Part shown: positions 47,209-56,088 of the stretch, piece by piece
Numbering within the stretch: the stretch's first letter is position 1
Layout of the letters: the number at the start of each line of letters is the position of its first letter
NCBI GenBank assembly: GCA_016933055.1
Contig: JAFGBS010000004.1
Coordinates: 239,350 to 303,349 of the forward strand
DNA length: 64,000 nt
Reading direction: 5' to 3'
Source of the DNA: Promethearchaeota archaeon
Lineage (GTDB): Archaea; Asgardarchaeota; Lokiarchaeia; Sigyniarchaeales; Promethearchaeaceae
The notes under the pieces: generated by a model
Databases searched by the model: none
Told to the model about the DNA's origin: nothing
What the model saw: only the letters and a program-made list of their open reading frames with translations
Program-made: the position numbers and the translations under genes

Positions 47209-47502
47209 TCAAGGAAAATTACGACTTATCTTTCCACCTTGAAATAATCTATAGTCTTCATTCTTTAATTCTCTGCTTGTAAAACATGAAACGATATGAT
47301 CTCTTAAGGATAGTGGAGACTTCCAGTGTAATTGCATCTCAAGATAGTCGAAAATATCATCTTTCCAACTTGGAGGATTTCTGTGTGTTGAATACCATAT
47401 GTGTTTTCCATAGGGTATATCAATCTTGGAATTAGTATGAAATAATTCGTGAAACGCAACTTTCACGAATATCCGTATATAATGAGAGAATATCAACCAC
47501 AC
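47209..47502 (-). CDS. Small hypothetical protein, weak support
   Basis: The 97-residue frame codes for a mixed, aromatic-rich protein (HRNPPSWKDDIFDYLEMQLHW, SLRDHIVSCF). I recognise no family. Its reading frame is reasonable but isolated; the methyltransferase is on the other strand with a 34-base gap. It could be a partner of the modification gene or a chance frame. Confidence 0.35.
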   Translation of the reverse strand: MWLIFSHYIRIFVKVAFHELFHTNSKIDIPYGKHIWYSTHRNPPSWKDDIFDYLEMQLHWKSPLSLRDHIVSCFTSRELKNEDYRLFQGGKISRNFP

Positions 47503-47977
47503 AGATTATTATTAGATAAATATATATAGACTTTGAGTGAGAAAAGAATATGGGAGAGTCACTCCGAGGAGATAAACCAAAGTGGGAGAAGATTTAATTT
47601 GGATACACTAGACAAGAAATGATTTGAATTTTATGATGAGTGTGTTCCTGCAATTAATGAGATGTTTTGGACCTCTATGAGGATTTCTGGATTTATCGAA
47701 AATTTAAGGAAGATTAGCAAATAACTCTTTTCCATGATAGTTGAAGTCTTTAGGTAAATATGGACATTCTAAATGTACAATGGATTATGATAACAAATTA
47801 GTCTGGGCTACGCGAAAACAGAACCGCTTTTTTTTCTCATTCCTGATTTGGTTTGCTTTATGCAACATTCCCGACATTGTTCTAGTAGAACCTAAGAAAT
47901 TAGTTAAGTAGTGAGTTTTATCATCTATTAAACGGATAAAAATCTGTTTATATCTATAGGAAATGTCTGAAAAAAAC
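47503..47977. other. 475-base stretch without a supported gene
   Basis: No full-length gene is visible. Around 47623-47721 a frame of about 33 codons ends in FIENLRKISK and a stop but has an in-frame TGA just upstream, so it may be the remnant of a decayed coding region. The rest is AT-rich and includes the 3' flank of the aldo-keto reductase gene. Confidence 0.4.
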
Positions 47978-49153
47978 TTATCCTACTTGAAAAGTAGTTT
48001 CCTTTTTTATATCTGAAAACTTGACCCACGCTTCTCTGTATTTTTCAAAATCCTTTCGAGTTTCAAACACTTGACTATCATCCCATAACACTCTCCAATC
48101 ATTATCCGCTTCCGGCCATAGAAATACTTGTCCCCTTATTAATCGGTTATTTGCATCAATTCCAGGATTTTCGGGTGTACCATCTCCACTTATTTGTAGT
48201 AGCTGTTCTTGAGATAACAAATTTTCATACGAACACATCAAGTTCTCTCTCATATATTTCGATCTTGTAGTCATAACGACGAAACCGCAGCTTTTATTTT
48301 CTCGTTGAATAGCCCAATTCAAGCATACTTTTGCTGGTGATACATCAAGTTCGTTAGCAATAGCAACTATTGTGGAATCTGCCATGTCACTTCTATGTTC
48401 CTTAAAAGTATCCCGAGCTGGACGATGGGGAGATCCCATAGCCATGAAACCCATACAAACTATATTCTCCGATTGGAAATACCTAATCAAATCAGTTTGT
48501 TGAAATAATGGATGTATTTCCATTTGATTCACAGCTGGACGTTCGTCATCTGAACAATCTCTAAGAAGAAGTTGCATACACATTTTAGTGTGATTAGAAG
48601 TTCCTATGTCCACAATTTTACCAGCACGTTTCAACTTAACAATTTCTGCCCATGTGTCCATGAAATCCTCATGTATATATGGAACAGCATCTGGATTTTT
48701 ATGGTTTCCATCACAACCGGGTGTATGTACATTCCGCCAGGGCCAGTGATTAATATACAAATCAATTTTTTCGATACTCAATCCTTTAAGAGTGTTCTCA
48801 AGGGCTGGTTTAACATCCTCCTTAGCCATATGACCGTTCCATAATTTTCCTGTGATAAAGAGGTCATTAGGAGAGTTGATATAGCCCTTACTAATTGCTT
48901 CTTTAATGGCATCTCCGATGGTCTTCTCATTCTCATATGCACGAGCAGTATCAATGTGTCTCCATCCGATGCGAATTGCTTCAACTGTAGCTTCATACAT
49001 ATATTCTTGAGCCCAATCTGAATGAAATGTACCATAAGCTGCTACAGGCATCAAATTTCCGCTTGGTAATTTGATTTTTTGTACAAGTTTTGGATCAACA
49101 GATTCAATAGTAGGATCAATCGCCAGCTTTCCCTGTTTTTTATTTAGTGACAT
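47978..49153 (-). CDS. Aldo/keto reductase
   Basis: The 391-residue product has the AKR barrel: GTFHSDWAQEY, WRHIDTARAYENEKTIGDAI (catalytic Asp and Tyr), FITGKLWNGH (Lys) and LYINHWPW (His), then VDIGTSNHTK and PAVNQMEIHP. It reduces sugar or aldehyde carbonyls with NAD(P)H. The chain is longer than typical AKRs (about 330) because of a C-terminal extension (about 320-391). It lies on the same strand as the GH29 fucosidase gene upstream (about 410 bases away) and could belong to sugar conversion. Confidence 0.88.
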   Translation of the reverse strand: MSLNKKQGKLAIDPTIESVDPKLVQKIKLPSGNLMPVAAYGTFHSDWAQEYMYEATVEAIRIGWRHIDTARAYENEKTIGDAIKEAISKGYINSPNDLFITGKLWNGHMAKEDVKPALENTLKGLSIEKIDLYINHWPWRNVHTPGCDGNHKNPDAVPYIHEDFMDTWAEIVKLKRAGKIVDIGTSNHTKMCMQLLLRDCSDDERPAVNQMEIHPLFQQTDLIRYFQSENIVCMGFMAMGSPHRPARDTFKEHRSDMADSTIVAIANELDVSPAKVCLNWAIQRENKSCGFVVMTTRSKYMRENLMCSYENLLSQEQLLQISGDGTPENPGIDANNRLIRGQVFLWPEADNDWRVLWDDSQVFETRKDFEKYREAWVKFSDIKKETTFQVG

Positions 49154-49566
49154 TGTAACACCTATTAAATCAAATTTGTACTTAATTAGGATTATTTATC
49201 GGTGGTTTCATTTAAACAGTATAGAGATATACTCAAGATATCTTCGATTAATCAACATATAGTCTGCTGAATAGATCGTAAATATCAACGTTTTCACTTA
49301 AAACTATCGTAAAATAGCGTGAAACGTATAAATTGGAATCAAAAGTCAATTCTACTACCCTTTCAGATGTAGAATAGGTCAGTCAACAGTCCGAACACTT
49401 AAGCAAGATAAGTCATCGTATGGCAATCGAAAATTAAATGCGTAGCATAAGGCATGTATAGATCGTACTGTGTACTTGTTACCTTCTGTACGGTACACCA
49501 TAAAATTTTAGGATTCAACGGATTAGAATTTTATTAGAAAAAAAAAGTGAGATGGCATTTTAATAA
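49154..49566. other. 413-base intergenic stretch
   Basis: This stretch holds the 5' flank of the aldo-keto reductase gene and the 3' flank of the GH29 gene. It is AT-rich, with an atagcgtga motif at 49314-49322. No gene, RNA or repeat is recognised. Confidence 0.5.
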
Positions 49567-51009
49567 TTATTCAAACAAGATTTTAAACACAAAAGCATGT
49601 TTACATGGTTTTATCTCAGGAACTTGAATTGTTAAACCCTTTTTTCCATATTCCCAAGATAATTTACCATCATATCCTAATAGAGTAATTGATTTAATGT
49701 CGTTCTTATAAATAAGACCTTTTCTGGGGTTGATTTTTTTAATACGAAGTTCATTCTTAGGCCAACCCAAAACTATCGCATAAAGTGCGTTTCCTTTTGA
49801 TGTAAATCGGATGTCTTTTGATGAGTATATAGAATTCTTCCTTTCTTTAAAGAGGAATACTTGAATTTCTATAAATTCACTTTTCCTCAATTTAATTGGT
49901 CCTTCTTCAGCAATTGACCAAGAGGTGGACCCGTAGATGGCTTCCCCATTCACCCGGAGCCAGTCTCCCAGCTCTTTAAAAATCACTTTCGTTTCCTCTG
50001 GAATCATCCCGTTGGCTTTGGGTCCGAAATTCATAAGTAAATAACCGTTTTTAGCTACTCGGTCTACCAAATCATGGATTATTTTTTTAGGGGTTTTAAA
50101 TCCAGCTTTCTTTACGAAGGACCACGCCCCTTGATTATCTACTGTTGTGTCTGTTATCCACTTATGGTACGTCAACTGACTACTCTTTCCCAGTTCATAA
50201 TCCAAGATACCAACTCCAGGGGGTAGATCATGATTTTTATAAAGAATTTCAACTTCCTTTCCCCAATTTTCAGCTTTATTGTAATAGTAAGCTACCATTT
50301 TCTTACGGTAAATATCATTGATTCTCCCTAACCCAAAATCAAACCACATCAAGTCAGGTTGATAATTGTCAATGACTTCCTTAATCTTGGTAAACCAGTT
50401 ATCAAGAAACTCCTTATTAGGAGGATCTTGCCTAAACCATGCCTTGATCCCTCTTGCATTTTCATCATGAAGTGGTCCATAAAGCTCTGTGTATTTTGGG
50501 TCTGAGGTATCGAACTTTTTTTTCCAATGAGGGTAAAAATACCAGCGATGGGCATGGTGGAATGCTGTCATAAATTTTAGACCTTGTTTTCGAAGTGAGG
50601 TAGCCATTTCCCCAACAATATCTCTTTTAGGTCCCATATTGAACGCATTCCACTCATTGACATCACTTTTCCACATGGAAAATCCGTCATGATGCTCTGT
50701 CACCGGACCTGCAAATTTTGCACCTGCATCCTTAATTAATTTCGCCCACTCGTCTGCATCGAAAAACTCAGCTGTAAAAAAAGGTATTAAGTCTTTATAT
50801 CCGAATTTTGAAGGGTCTCCATAATGCTTCACATGGTGTCGGTTCTGTTTCATCCCCTTAATATACATTTGATTAGGGTACCAAGAGCCATTTATTCCAC
50901 ATTCAGGTACGGAATAGGGACCCCAATGAAAGTAAATCCCGTATTTTGCATCATCTAACCATTCAGGACGCCGATGATTTTTAAGTGAAGACCAAGTCTC
51001 GTCGTACAT
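49567..51009 (-). CDS. Alpha-L-fucosidase (GH29)
   Basis: GH29 enzymes remove alpha-L-fucose from glycans. The 480-residue product has WLDDAKYGIYFHWGPYSVPE at the N-terminus, the VTEHHDGFSMWKS motif, FHHAHRWYF, and LMWFDFG containing the catalytic nucleophile aspartate. The C-terminal part is beta-rich, as in the family. No signal peptide is seen, so it probably acts inside the cell on imported oligosaccharides. The frame opens at a TTG (51027), but the ATG at 51009 lies about 27 bases from a TATA element (51032-51040), as expected of a leaderless mRNA. The divergent neighbour is a symporter. Confidence 0.9.
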   Translation of the reverse strand: MYDETWSSLKNHRRPEWLDDAKYGIYFHWGPYSVPECGINGSWYPNQMYIKGMKQNRHHVKHYGDPSKFGYKDLIPFFTAEFFDADEWAKLIKDAGAKFAGPVTEHHDGFSMWKSDVNEWNAFNMGPKRDIVGEMATSLRKQGLKFMTAFHHAHRWYFYPHWKKKFDTSDPKYTELYGPLHDENARGIKAWFRQDPPNKEFLDNWFTKIKEVIDNYQPDLMWFDFGLGRINDIYRKKMVAYYYNKAENWGKEVEILYKNHDLPPGVGILDYELGKSSQLTYHKWITDTTVDNQGAWSFVKKAGFKTPKKIIHDLVDRVAKNGYLLMNFGPKANGMIPEETKVIFKELGDWLRVNGEAIYGSTSWSIAEEGPIKLRKSEFIEIQVFLFKERKNSIYSSKDIRFTSKGNALYAIVLGWPKNELRIKKINPRKGLIYKNDIKSITLLGYDGKLSWEYGKKGLTIQVPEIKPCKHAFVFKILFE

Positions 51010-51031
51010 AATAGGATATTTCAACAATCCC

Positions 51032-51040
51032 GTTTAAATA
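51032..51040 (-). promoter_or_regulatory. TATA box for the fucosidase gene
   Basis: On the reverse strand this reads tatttaaac, centred about 27 bases upstream of the ATG at 51009. That is the spacing for a leaderless archaeal transcript. Flanking aacaat (51023-51028) and attgtt (51042-51047) form an inverted repeat that could be an operator. Confidence 0.5.
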
Positions 51041-51096
51041 GATTGTTCTTCAAAAATTGTAGGTGTCCTAATTTCTCTGGAACATTAATATGAATC

Positions 51097-51106
51097 TATA
51101 AATAAA
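51097..51106 (+). promoter_or_regulatory. TATA box for the symporter gene
   Basis: tataaataaa lies about 26 bases before the ATG at 51127, matching an archaeal TATA element with a leaderless or near-leaderless transcript. It shares the 117-base divergent region with the fucosidase promoter. Confidence 0.55.
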
Positions 51107-51126
51107 TGTTGAAATAAGTCGAAGAC

Positions 51127-52557
51127 ATGGCTGAATTTGAGCAATCGAAATCTCATAGATATTCAAGATGGATTATGGCTAGTTTTGGTGCCCGAGAGAT
51201 GTTCGGAGAGTGGATTAATGGAGCATTTGGGTTTGCAGTTTATTATTTCTATGAAGCTGTGATAGGCTTGCAAATTTGGATGGCGGGTCTGGCATTTATA
51301 CTTTATTCAATATGGAATGCTATTAACGATCCATTGATGGGTTATCTTATGGAAAGGATTCACTGGCCATGGCAAAAAAAGTCAGGGATGCAGAGATTTC
51401 CAATAATAATATTCGGAGCTATTACTTGGTTAGCGAGTTACCTATTAATTTTTTTAGTACCGACTAAATGGGTTGTAGATGGTAATCAATGGAGAATTTT
51501 CACTTGGTATCTAGTGACTTTGTGTATTTATGACACAGTCTTGACAATTTATGAGGTGAATGTATTGGCTTTATATCCTGATAAGTTCCAAGATTCTAGA
51601 GAAAGACGTGTTGCTCAAGGCTTTGGTACGGTATTAGGAATTACCGGAATCGTACTGGCAGCACTAATTCCCCCGATGTGGGTAACCAAAGAATTGGAAT
51701 CCTACCGAACTATGGCTTTATTGAGTGTGGCAATTGGATTTCTACTTTTACTAATTATATTGCCAGGAATTTACGAAGATAAGCATTTACGGGAAATTTA
51801 CAAGAAACGTAATGCAAAAATTACCACGGAAAGGAAAAATTCTTTCTTCAAAACAGCAAAATTAGTCTTTTCAAATCGTAATTTTGTAGGTAAGATTGTG
51901 TTCCATTTTGGATACTATATGAGCGCAACATTCTTGCAAACATCAGCGTTTTATGTCTTGGTATTTTTGCTTAACAGACCTGAAACCGACTTGATACTCT
52001 TGATGGCACCTATGTTGACAGGTGCTATACTTTCGACACCGATTTGGGCTTTAATTGCTAATAAAGTAGACAATAATAAGAATGTCATCATGGTAGCTGG
52101 AATATTGATGACTCTATCTTTTCTTCCCTTAATTTTTGTGAATACTATTATAGGATGGATGATAGGTCTATTTTTCTTTGGAATAGCTCTTGGGGGGCAG
52201 TGGTTTATGGATCCGCCGACATTCGCAGATGTTCTCGATGATGCTGCAGTAAAGACTGGTTTTCATCAGCATTCGGTATATATTGGATACCAGACTTTTA
52301 TAGTTCGTTTTGCAGGAGCTTTTCAAGCAATAATTTTTTCGGTTGTCCATATTTTGACCACGTTTCCCGAAGGAGTTAATACTTTAGAAGAATTTCTAAT
52401 TAAATCGGAAAATCCATCCTTAGCAGTGTTCGGCATTCGACTTCACGCTACGATCATTCCAGCAATCGTGATTTTAATAACACTTTTCGTATTTTGGAAT
52501 TTATATACCCTAACTCCAGAAAAAGTTAAAGAAAATAAAAGTATATTAGCTCAATAA
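51127..52557 (+). CDS. MFS sugar symporter in fucose cluster
   Basis: The 476-residue product has about 12 hydrophobic helices and the GPH-type pattern IWNAINDPLMGYLMERI and DKFQDSRERRVAQGFG. It is a close paralogue of the transporter at 44438 (shared RWIMAS, GARE, QGFGT). It is divergent from the GH29 fucosidase, and its 3' end nearly meets the zinc alcohol dehydrogenase (4-base gap). The context suggests uptake of fucose or a fucosylated oligosaccharide; the substrate is inferred from neighbours. Confidence 0.87.
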   Translation: MAEFEQSKSHRYSRWIMASFGAREMFGEWINGAFGFAVYYFYEAVIGLQIWMAGLAFILYSIWNAINDPLMGYLMERIHWPWQKKSGMQRFPIIIFGAITWLASYLLIFLVPTKWVVDGNQWRIFTWYLVTLCIYDTVLTIYEVNVLALYPDKFQDSRERRVAQGFGTVLGITGIVLAALIPPMWVTKELESYRTMALLSVAIGFLLLLIILPGIYEDKHLREIYKKRNAKITTERKNSFFKTAKLVFSNRNFVGKIVFHFGYYMSATFLQTSAFYVLVFLLNRPETDLILLMAPMLTGAILSTPIWALIANKVDNNKNVIMVAGILMTLSFLPLIFVNTIIGWMIGLFFFGIALGGQWFMDPPTFADVLDDAAVKTGFHQHSVYIGYQTFIVRFAGAFQAIIFSVVHILTTFPEGVNTLEEFLIKSENPSLAVFGIRLHATIIPAIVILITLFVFWNLYTLTPEKVKENKSILAQ

Positions 52558-52561
52558 TGGG

Positions 52562-53587
52562 TTATTCCTTATTTATTTCTATTAAAGTCTTAATACTTTC
52601 TTTATTTTCACGGGCATGTTCAAATGCTTCATTAGCTTCTTCAATTTTGAAAATTTTACCAAAAATTTTGTCTGTTGGCAATATTCCATCAACAATTAAT
52701 TGAATTGCTTCATTTATTTCACGCATGATATACATTAAAGTTCCGATAAGTTCCATTTCTCTATCTTGAAGATCGGCAGCTTTAATCTTAACTTCATCTC
52801 CATAAACCCCAAGAACTATAACTTTTCCTCCTTTTCGAATCACATCCATGGATGTTCGTAGAGACGCTTCAATTCCAACACACTCAAATGCAATATCAAT
52901 GCCCTCAAATCCTGCTTCTTTTTGAATAATCGATACAACGTCTGCTTTTGCATTCACTACGCGATCAGCCCCTATTTCTTTAGCAAGATTCAATCTATAA
53001 TCACTGAAATCGGTGACCCATATCTTGCTTGCTCCGGCTGCCTTTACACAAGCAAGTACTCCTAAACCAATCATTCCAGAACCGACAATTACAACATTTT
53101 TACCAAAGACATCTCCCGCACGATGAGTTGCGTGAACTCCTACAGCTACAGGTTCAACTAATGCGGCATTTTTCAAACTTAAAGACTCTGGGATGGAAAC
53201 TACATCTTTTGCAGGGAGTAAAAAGTAATCTGCCATAGCCCCTTCACCTTGACAACCCATAACACGAAGATTTTCACAAATATTATAACGTCCAATTTTA
53301 CAATTGTAGCATTCTCCACATATTAAATTCGGTTCTGATGTTACTCGATCTCCTTTCTTAAATTTCGAGACTCCTTCTCCTACTTCTTCCACCCATCCAC
53401 TAAATTCATGCCCTGGAGTAGCTGGTAAGGAAACAAAAGGGTGTTTTCCAATAGATGCATGTAAATCGCTTCCACAAATCCCACAATAAGCGATTTTCAT
53501 TACAATTTCTCCAGGTCCTGGCTTAGGAATTTTAATTTTTTCAACAATTGCTTTTTTGGGTTCAGTTAGTTTTACTCTTCTCATCAT
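52562..53587 (-). CDS. Zinc-dependent alcohol/sugar dehydrogenase (MDR)
   Basis: The 341-residue product has the MDR catalytic zinc region (CGICGSDLHA, GHEFSGWVEEVGEGV), a structural zinc loop with four cysteines (CGECYNCKIGRYNIC), and a Rossmann motif (VIVGSGMIGLGVLACVKAAGA). Such enzymes oxidise polyols or sugars, e.g. sorbitol, threonine or L-fucose-type dehydrogenases. Next to fucosidase, symporter and aldo-keto reductase it may oxidise L-fucose. Gene direction is leftward. The exact substrate is unproven. Confidence 0.87.
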   Translation of the reverse strand: MMRRVKLTEPKKAIVEKIKIPKPGPGEIVMKIAYCGICGSDLHASIGKHPFVSLPATPGHEFSGWVEEVGEGVSKFKKGDRVTSEPNLICGECYNCKIGRYNICENLRVMGCQGEGAMADYFLLPAKDVVSIPESLSLKNAALVEPVAVGVHATHRAGDVFGKNVVIVGSGMIGLGVLACVKAAGASKIWVTDFSDYRLNLAKEIGADRVVNAKADVVSIIQKEAGFEGIDIAFECVGIEASLRTSMDVIRKGGKVIVLGVYGDEVKIKAADLQDREMELIGTLMYIMREINEAIQLIVDGILPTDKIFGKIFKIEEANEAFEHARENKESIKTLIEINKE

Positions 53588-54166
53588 TTTACTTCTCTCA
53601 CGAATATTAGAATTGATGTTTCGTTAAAAAAATATAATAAAGTCCAGCAAAAATGGAATTTAAAGTCATTGGGGTCAAATAAAATTAACTTGAGTTATGG
53701 ATTTAATTTGCCTTAATTATTCAGTCACCATCTATTCAACCCATTCAGAGCAACAAATACGAGTTTTAATGTGTTACAACGTAAATTAGCATAGAAACGT
53801 GAGAAAGAACATCTTATGGGGTTTTAGGTGCTCCTACGATAAAAACATAAGTTTGATGTTCTATCATCTTTCGAGTGAGGTAAGTTCCATTGATAATAAT
53901 ATCTACTGTAAAGTTGTGGAAATGGTATAGCGTATGTTCCAAGTCCGAAACATCAATTTCGATTATATTGTGAACGAGTCGAGAAAGAAGAAAAACGAAA
54001 GAAACTCCGAAGGCTTTTTGGATGCGTGTCTAACATACTTTTTTTATGAATATGAGATCAATTCGAAGGAACTAAAAATCCATACGAAACCAATCCGAAA
54101 ATCCATAAAATATAAAAAAAATTATTGATCGTCGTTTGAAAAATAATCAATTAATTTTTGAATGTG
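53588..54166. other. 579-base stretch, no supported gene
   Basis: It contains the dehydrogenase promoter region and a weak 64-codon forward frame (53934-54128), rich in lysine and without family signature, which I do not accept as a gene. It is AT-rich and ends at the zinc-ribbon pseudogene. Confidence 0.45.
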
Positions 54167-54492
54167 TTATGCCATTTTTTCATTTTGAGATATAATGATT
54201 GGAACGAATACAAACACAAATTCGAATCCACAATTTTTACATTTCTTATTTACCTCAATTATCTGTGTGTAATTATTCTATTTGTCGCTAAAATCTACTC
54301 GATAACGTAAATTCTTACGTTTTAACTCAATTCGAGTATTTGCGATCTTTCCACATGTTTCACAACGAATCGATCGCAATGTGGACATCGAAACGAGCTT
54401 ATTTTTTGTTCATTTATGTATAGACCTTTGATAATTCGATAAATATTTTTGGTCCTTAGAGAAATTAATTTTTCGATTTGTTCGTTTTTCAT
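54167..54492 (-). pseudogene. Degraded multi-zinc-ribbon gene (frameshift and TAG)
   Basis: From the ATG at 54492 the frame reads a helical N-terminus and then CPHC. One base is missing near 54367-54372, after which the next frame continues RCETCGKIANTRIELKRK. It then meets a TAG at 54278-54280, beyond which it continues in frame to CKNCGFEF and a TAA at 54167. The three CxxC pairs make a coherent zinc-ribbon protein of about 108 residues, so this is a decayed gene or carries sequence errors. TAG is used as an ordinary stop elsewhere (gdhA). Confidence 0.55.
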
Positions 54493-54806
54493 TTTTAACC
54501 GAATGTAGAGGAAAATTCTAGCCTTATAAATTCTGAAAAACCGCTAACCCCTTTTAGTGAAAATGCTGAATTACAACTAGGGTGTTTAGACCAGAGGTAA
54601 ATTTCACAAACCAAAAAAAGTGAGTACATTGTACGTATTCGATTACGCTCAACCACTCTTTCACACCTTTTGGTAGTACTATGGGATATACCTACGGACC
54701 ATGCTGATGATATATTTCCCAGAACAAAGATATTAAAGGAAGAAAGAATTTATTTTCGTTCCCGTTACCTAGTAACTGTAAATCAAACCTAAGGTGTTTA
54801 AGAATA
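54493..54806. other. 314-base stretch upstream of the zinc-ribbon/wHTH gene
   Basis: No coding frame, RNA gene or repeat is recognised. It is AT-rich and lies between two divergent zinc-ribbon genes, one decayed. Confidence 0.45.
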
Positions 54807-55325
54807 ATAGAGGATGAAACCCGGATAAAATGCCCCGAATGTGGAACTCCCTTCACTCCCATGCAGATCCAACGAATTATTCAAGGTAAGATGGTGATTT
54901 GTGAAGCATGTGGGTTTGAGTTTTCGGCGAGAATAGATGATATTAAAGATTTAATACCTGCACACGGAATGGAGCCACAAAACTTACTCAGACCCGAAGA
55001 TCTTGGTACATTTGGAGATCGGGACAAAATCCATCCTACTCGAAAACCTCCCGTTACTTCTACAAAACCTCTCTCTTCAAAACCGCTGGTTACTGTGAAA
55101 GATACGCATCCTCGAATAAATAAAGACAATATTTTGCGTGCTCTGTCTTTTAATTGGATTACTCTTCAAGATCTCGCCCAAAAAATCAGTGTATTAGGAC
55201 GGCGGGAGTTTTATGTATTACGAATGAAATTGAATGAACTTAACCGGTTAGGGTATATTCAAATGGATTTTCAAGTCAATCGAGTTCTTATCCGTAAATT
55301 ACGACAAAGCAAAAGAGTAAGCTAA
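54807..55325 (+). CDS. Zinc-ribbon plus winged-helix protein (start uncertain)
   Basis: The first ATG in frame (54861) lies after the first half of a zinc ribbon: upstream in the same frame is TRIKCPECGTPFTPMQIQ, completing the pair with ICEACGFEF. No ATG/GTG/TTG precedes it; ATA at 54807 is given as a nominal start. Alternatively one missing base would join it to the ATG at 54814. After the ribbon a proline-rich linker leads to a winged helix (about 115-165: ALSFNWITLQDLAQKI, LKLNEL-type recognition region). It looks like an archaeal DNA-binding regulator. The DUF99 gene begins 3 bases after its stop. Confidence 0.6.
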   Translation: MEDETRIKCPECGTPFTPMQIQRIIQGKMVICEACGFEFSARIDDIKDLIPAHGMEPQNLLRPEDLGTFGDRDKIHPTRKPPVTSTKPLSSKPLVTVKDTHPRINKDNILRALSFNWITLQDLAQKISVLGRREFYVLRMKLNELNRLGYIQMDFQVNRVLIRKLRQSKRVS

Positions 55326-55328
55326 GAC

Positions 55329-55886
55329 ATGCTCTCGGCAATAAAAGAAGGAATTCATGTAGTCGCAATTGATGATTCTCCTCATCACAGAGGGCAATCA
55401 ACCACTGAAATATTTTTTGTCTATTGTAAATCTACCTTTATCGAAAAAGTCACTCATAACGCAATACGCGTTGATGGACTGGATGCTACAATGACTATCT
55501 TACAAGAACTTCAGAAAGAACAAGAAAATTTTTCTTTAATCTTATTGCATGGGATTACTGTTGGAGGAATGAACTTTGTCGACATAGATGAATTAAGCAA
55601 TATTCTTCAAAAACCTATACTCGCTGTGACAGAAAACGCTCCTACTGAAAATTCGATAAATAATGCAATCGAGAAATTACCAGACTGGAAAACACGTAAA
55701 GCCATATTAACTAAAGCAGGTGTCCTTGAAGTTTTCACTACCCAACATAGTCCAAATCCCATTTTTTTTCATTGCATTGGGATGGATCCAGAAGTCGCAA
55801 AAGTTTTTTTTACGAAATTCTGCATACGATCACGCCTTCCCGAGCAGTTATTATTAGCACATAAGATTGCATCATCGTGGAAATAA
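55329..55886 (+). CDS. DUF99 (endonuclease V-related) protein
   Basis: The 185-residue product has the family pattern GIHVVAIDDSPHHRGQ, RVDGLDATMTIL and ILLHGITVGGMNFVDIDEL, with conserved aspartates in the first and last pieces as in the endonuclease V-type fold. DUF99 members are archaeal proteins implicated in cleaving deaminated or uracil DNA. It follows the zinc-ribbon/wHTH gene by 3 bases, so the two are co-translated; a link to DNA repair regulation is inference. A tRNA-Ser gene is 12 bases downstream on the other strand. Confidence 0.85.
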   Translation: MLSAIKEGIHVVAIDDSPHHRGQSTTEIFFVYCKSTFIEKVTHNAIRVDGLDATMTILQELQKEQENFSLILLHGITVGGMNFVDIDELSNILQKPILAVTENAPTENSINNAIEKLPDWKTRKAILTKAGVLEVFTTQHSPNPIFFHCIGMDPEVAKVFFTKFCIRSRLPEQLLLAHKIASSWK

Positions 55887-55898
55887 TAAAGAAGTGAA

Positions 55899-55980
55899 CG
55901 CGGAGAGTGGGGATCGAACCCACGTGCAGATTACTGCACTGGCTTAGCAGGCCAGCGTTCTACCACTAAACGATCTCCGC
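55899..55980 (-). tRNA. tRNA-Ser (GCU)
   Basis: The reverse strand gives acceptor GCGGAGA/TCTCCGC, anticodon loop CTGCTAA (anticodon GCT) and a long variable arm (GCAG-TAAT-CTGC), which marks a class II serine tRNA. T-arm GTGGGTTCGATCCCCAC. No intron and no encoded CCA. Confidence 0.95.
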
Positions 55981-56088
55981 TTGGATTGCACTCTACAAGA
56001 GTAAGAGGGAATGGGAGACATAGCATAAAAAATATTTGGAGCCTTATGTCAAAATTCGTGATGACGATAAAAAAGGGAAGGTAGTGAT

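Noticed and set aside
47503..47977. Insertion sequence between the methyltransferase and aldo-keto reductase genes
   Set aside because: No transposase motif, terminal inverted repeats or target duplications could be seen.
53934..54128. 64-codon forward frame
   Set aside because: Lysine-rich, no family, isolated in a region with a decayed gene; likely chance in AT-rich DNA.
54278..54280. TAG as a pyrrolysine codon in the zinc-ribbon gene
   Set aside because: The gene also has a frameshift and TAG ends normal genes (e.g. gdhA), so decay or error is simpler.
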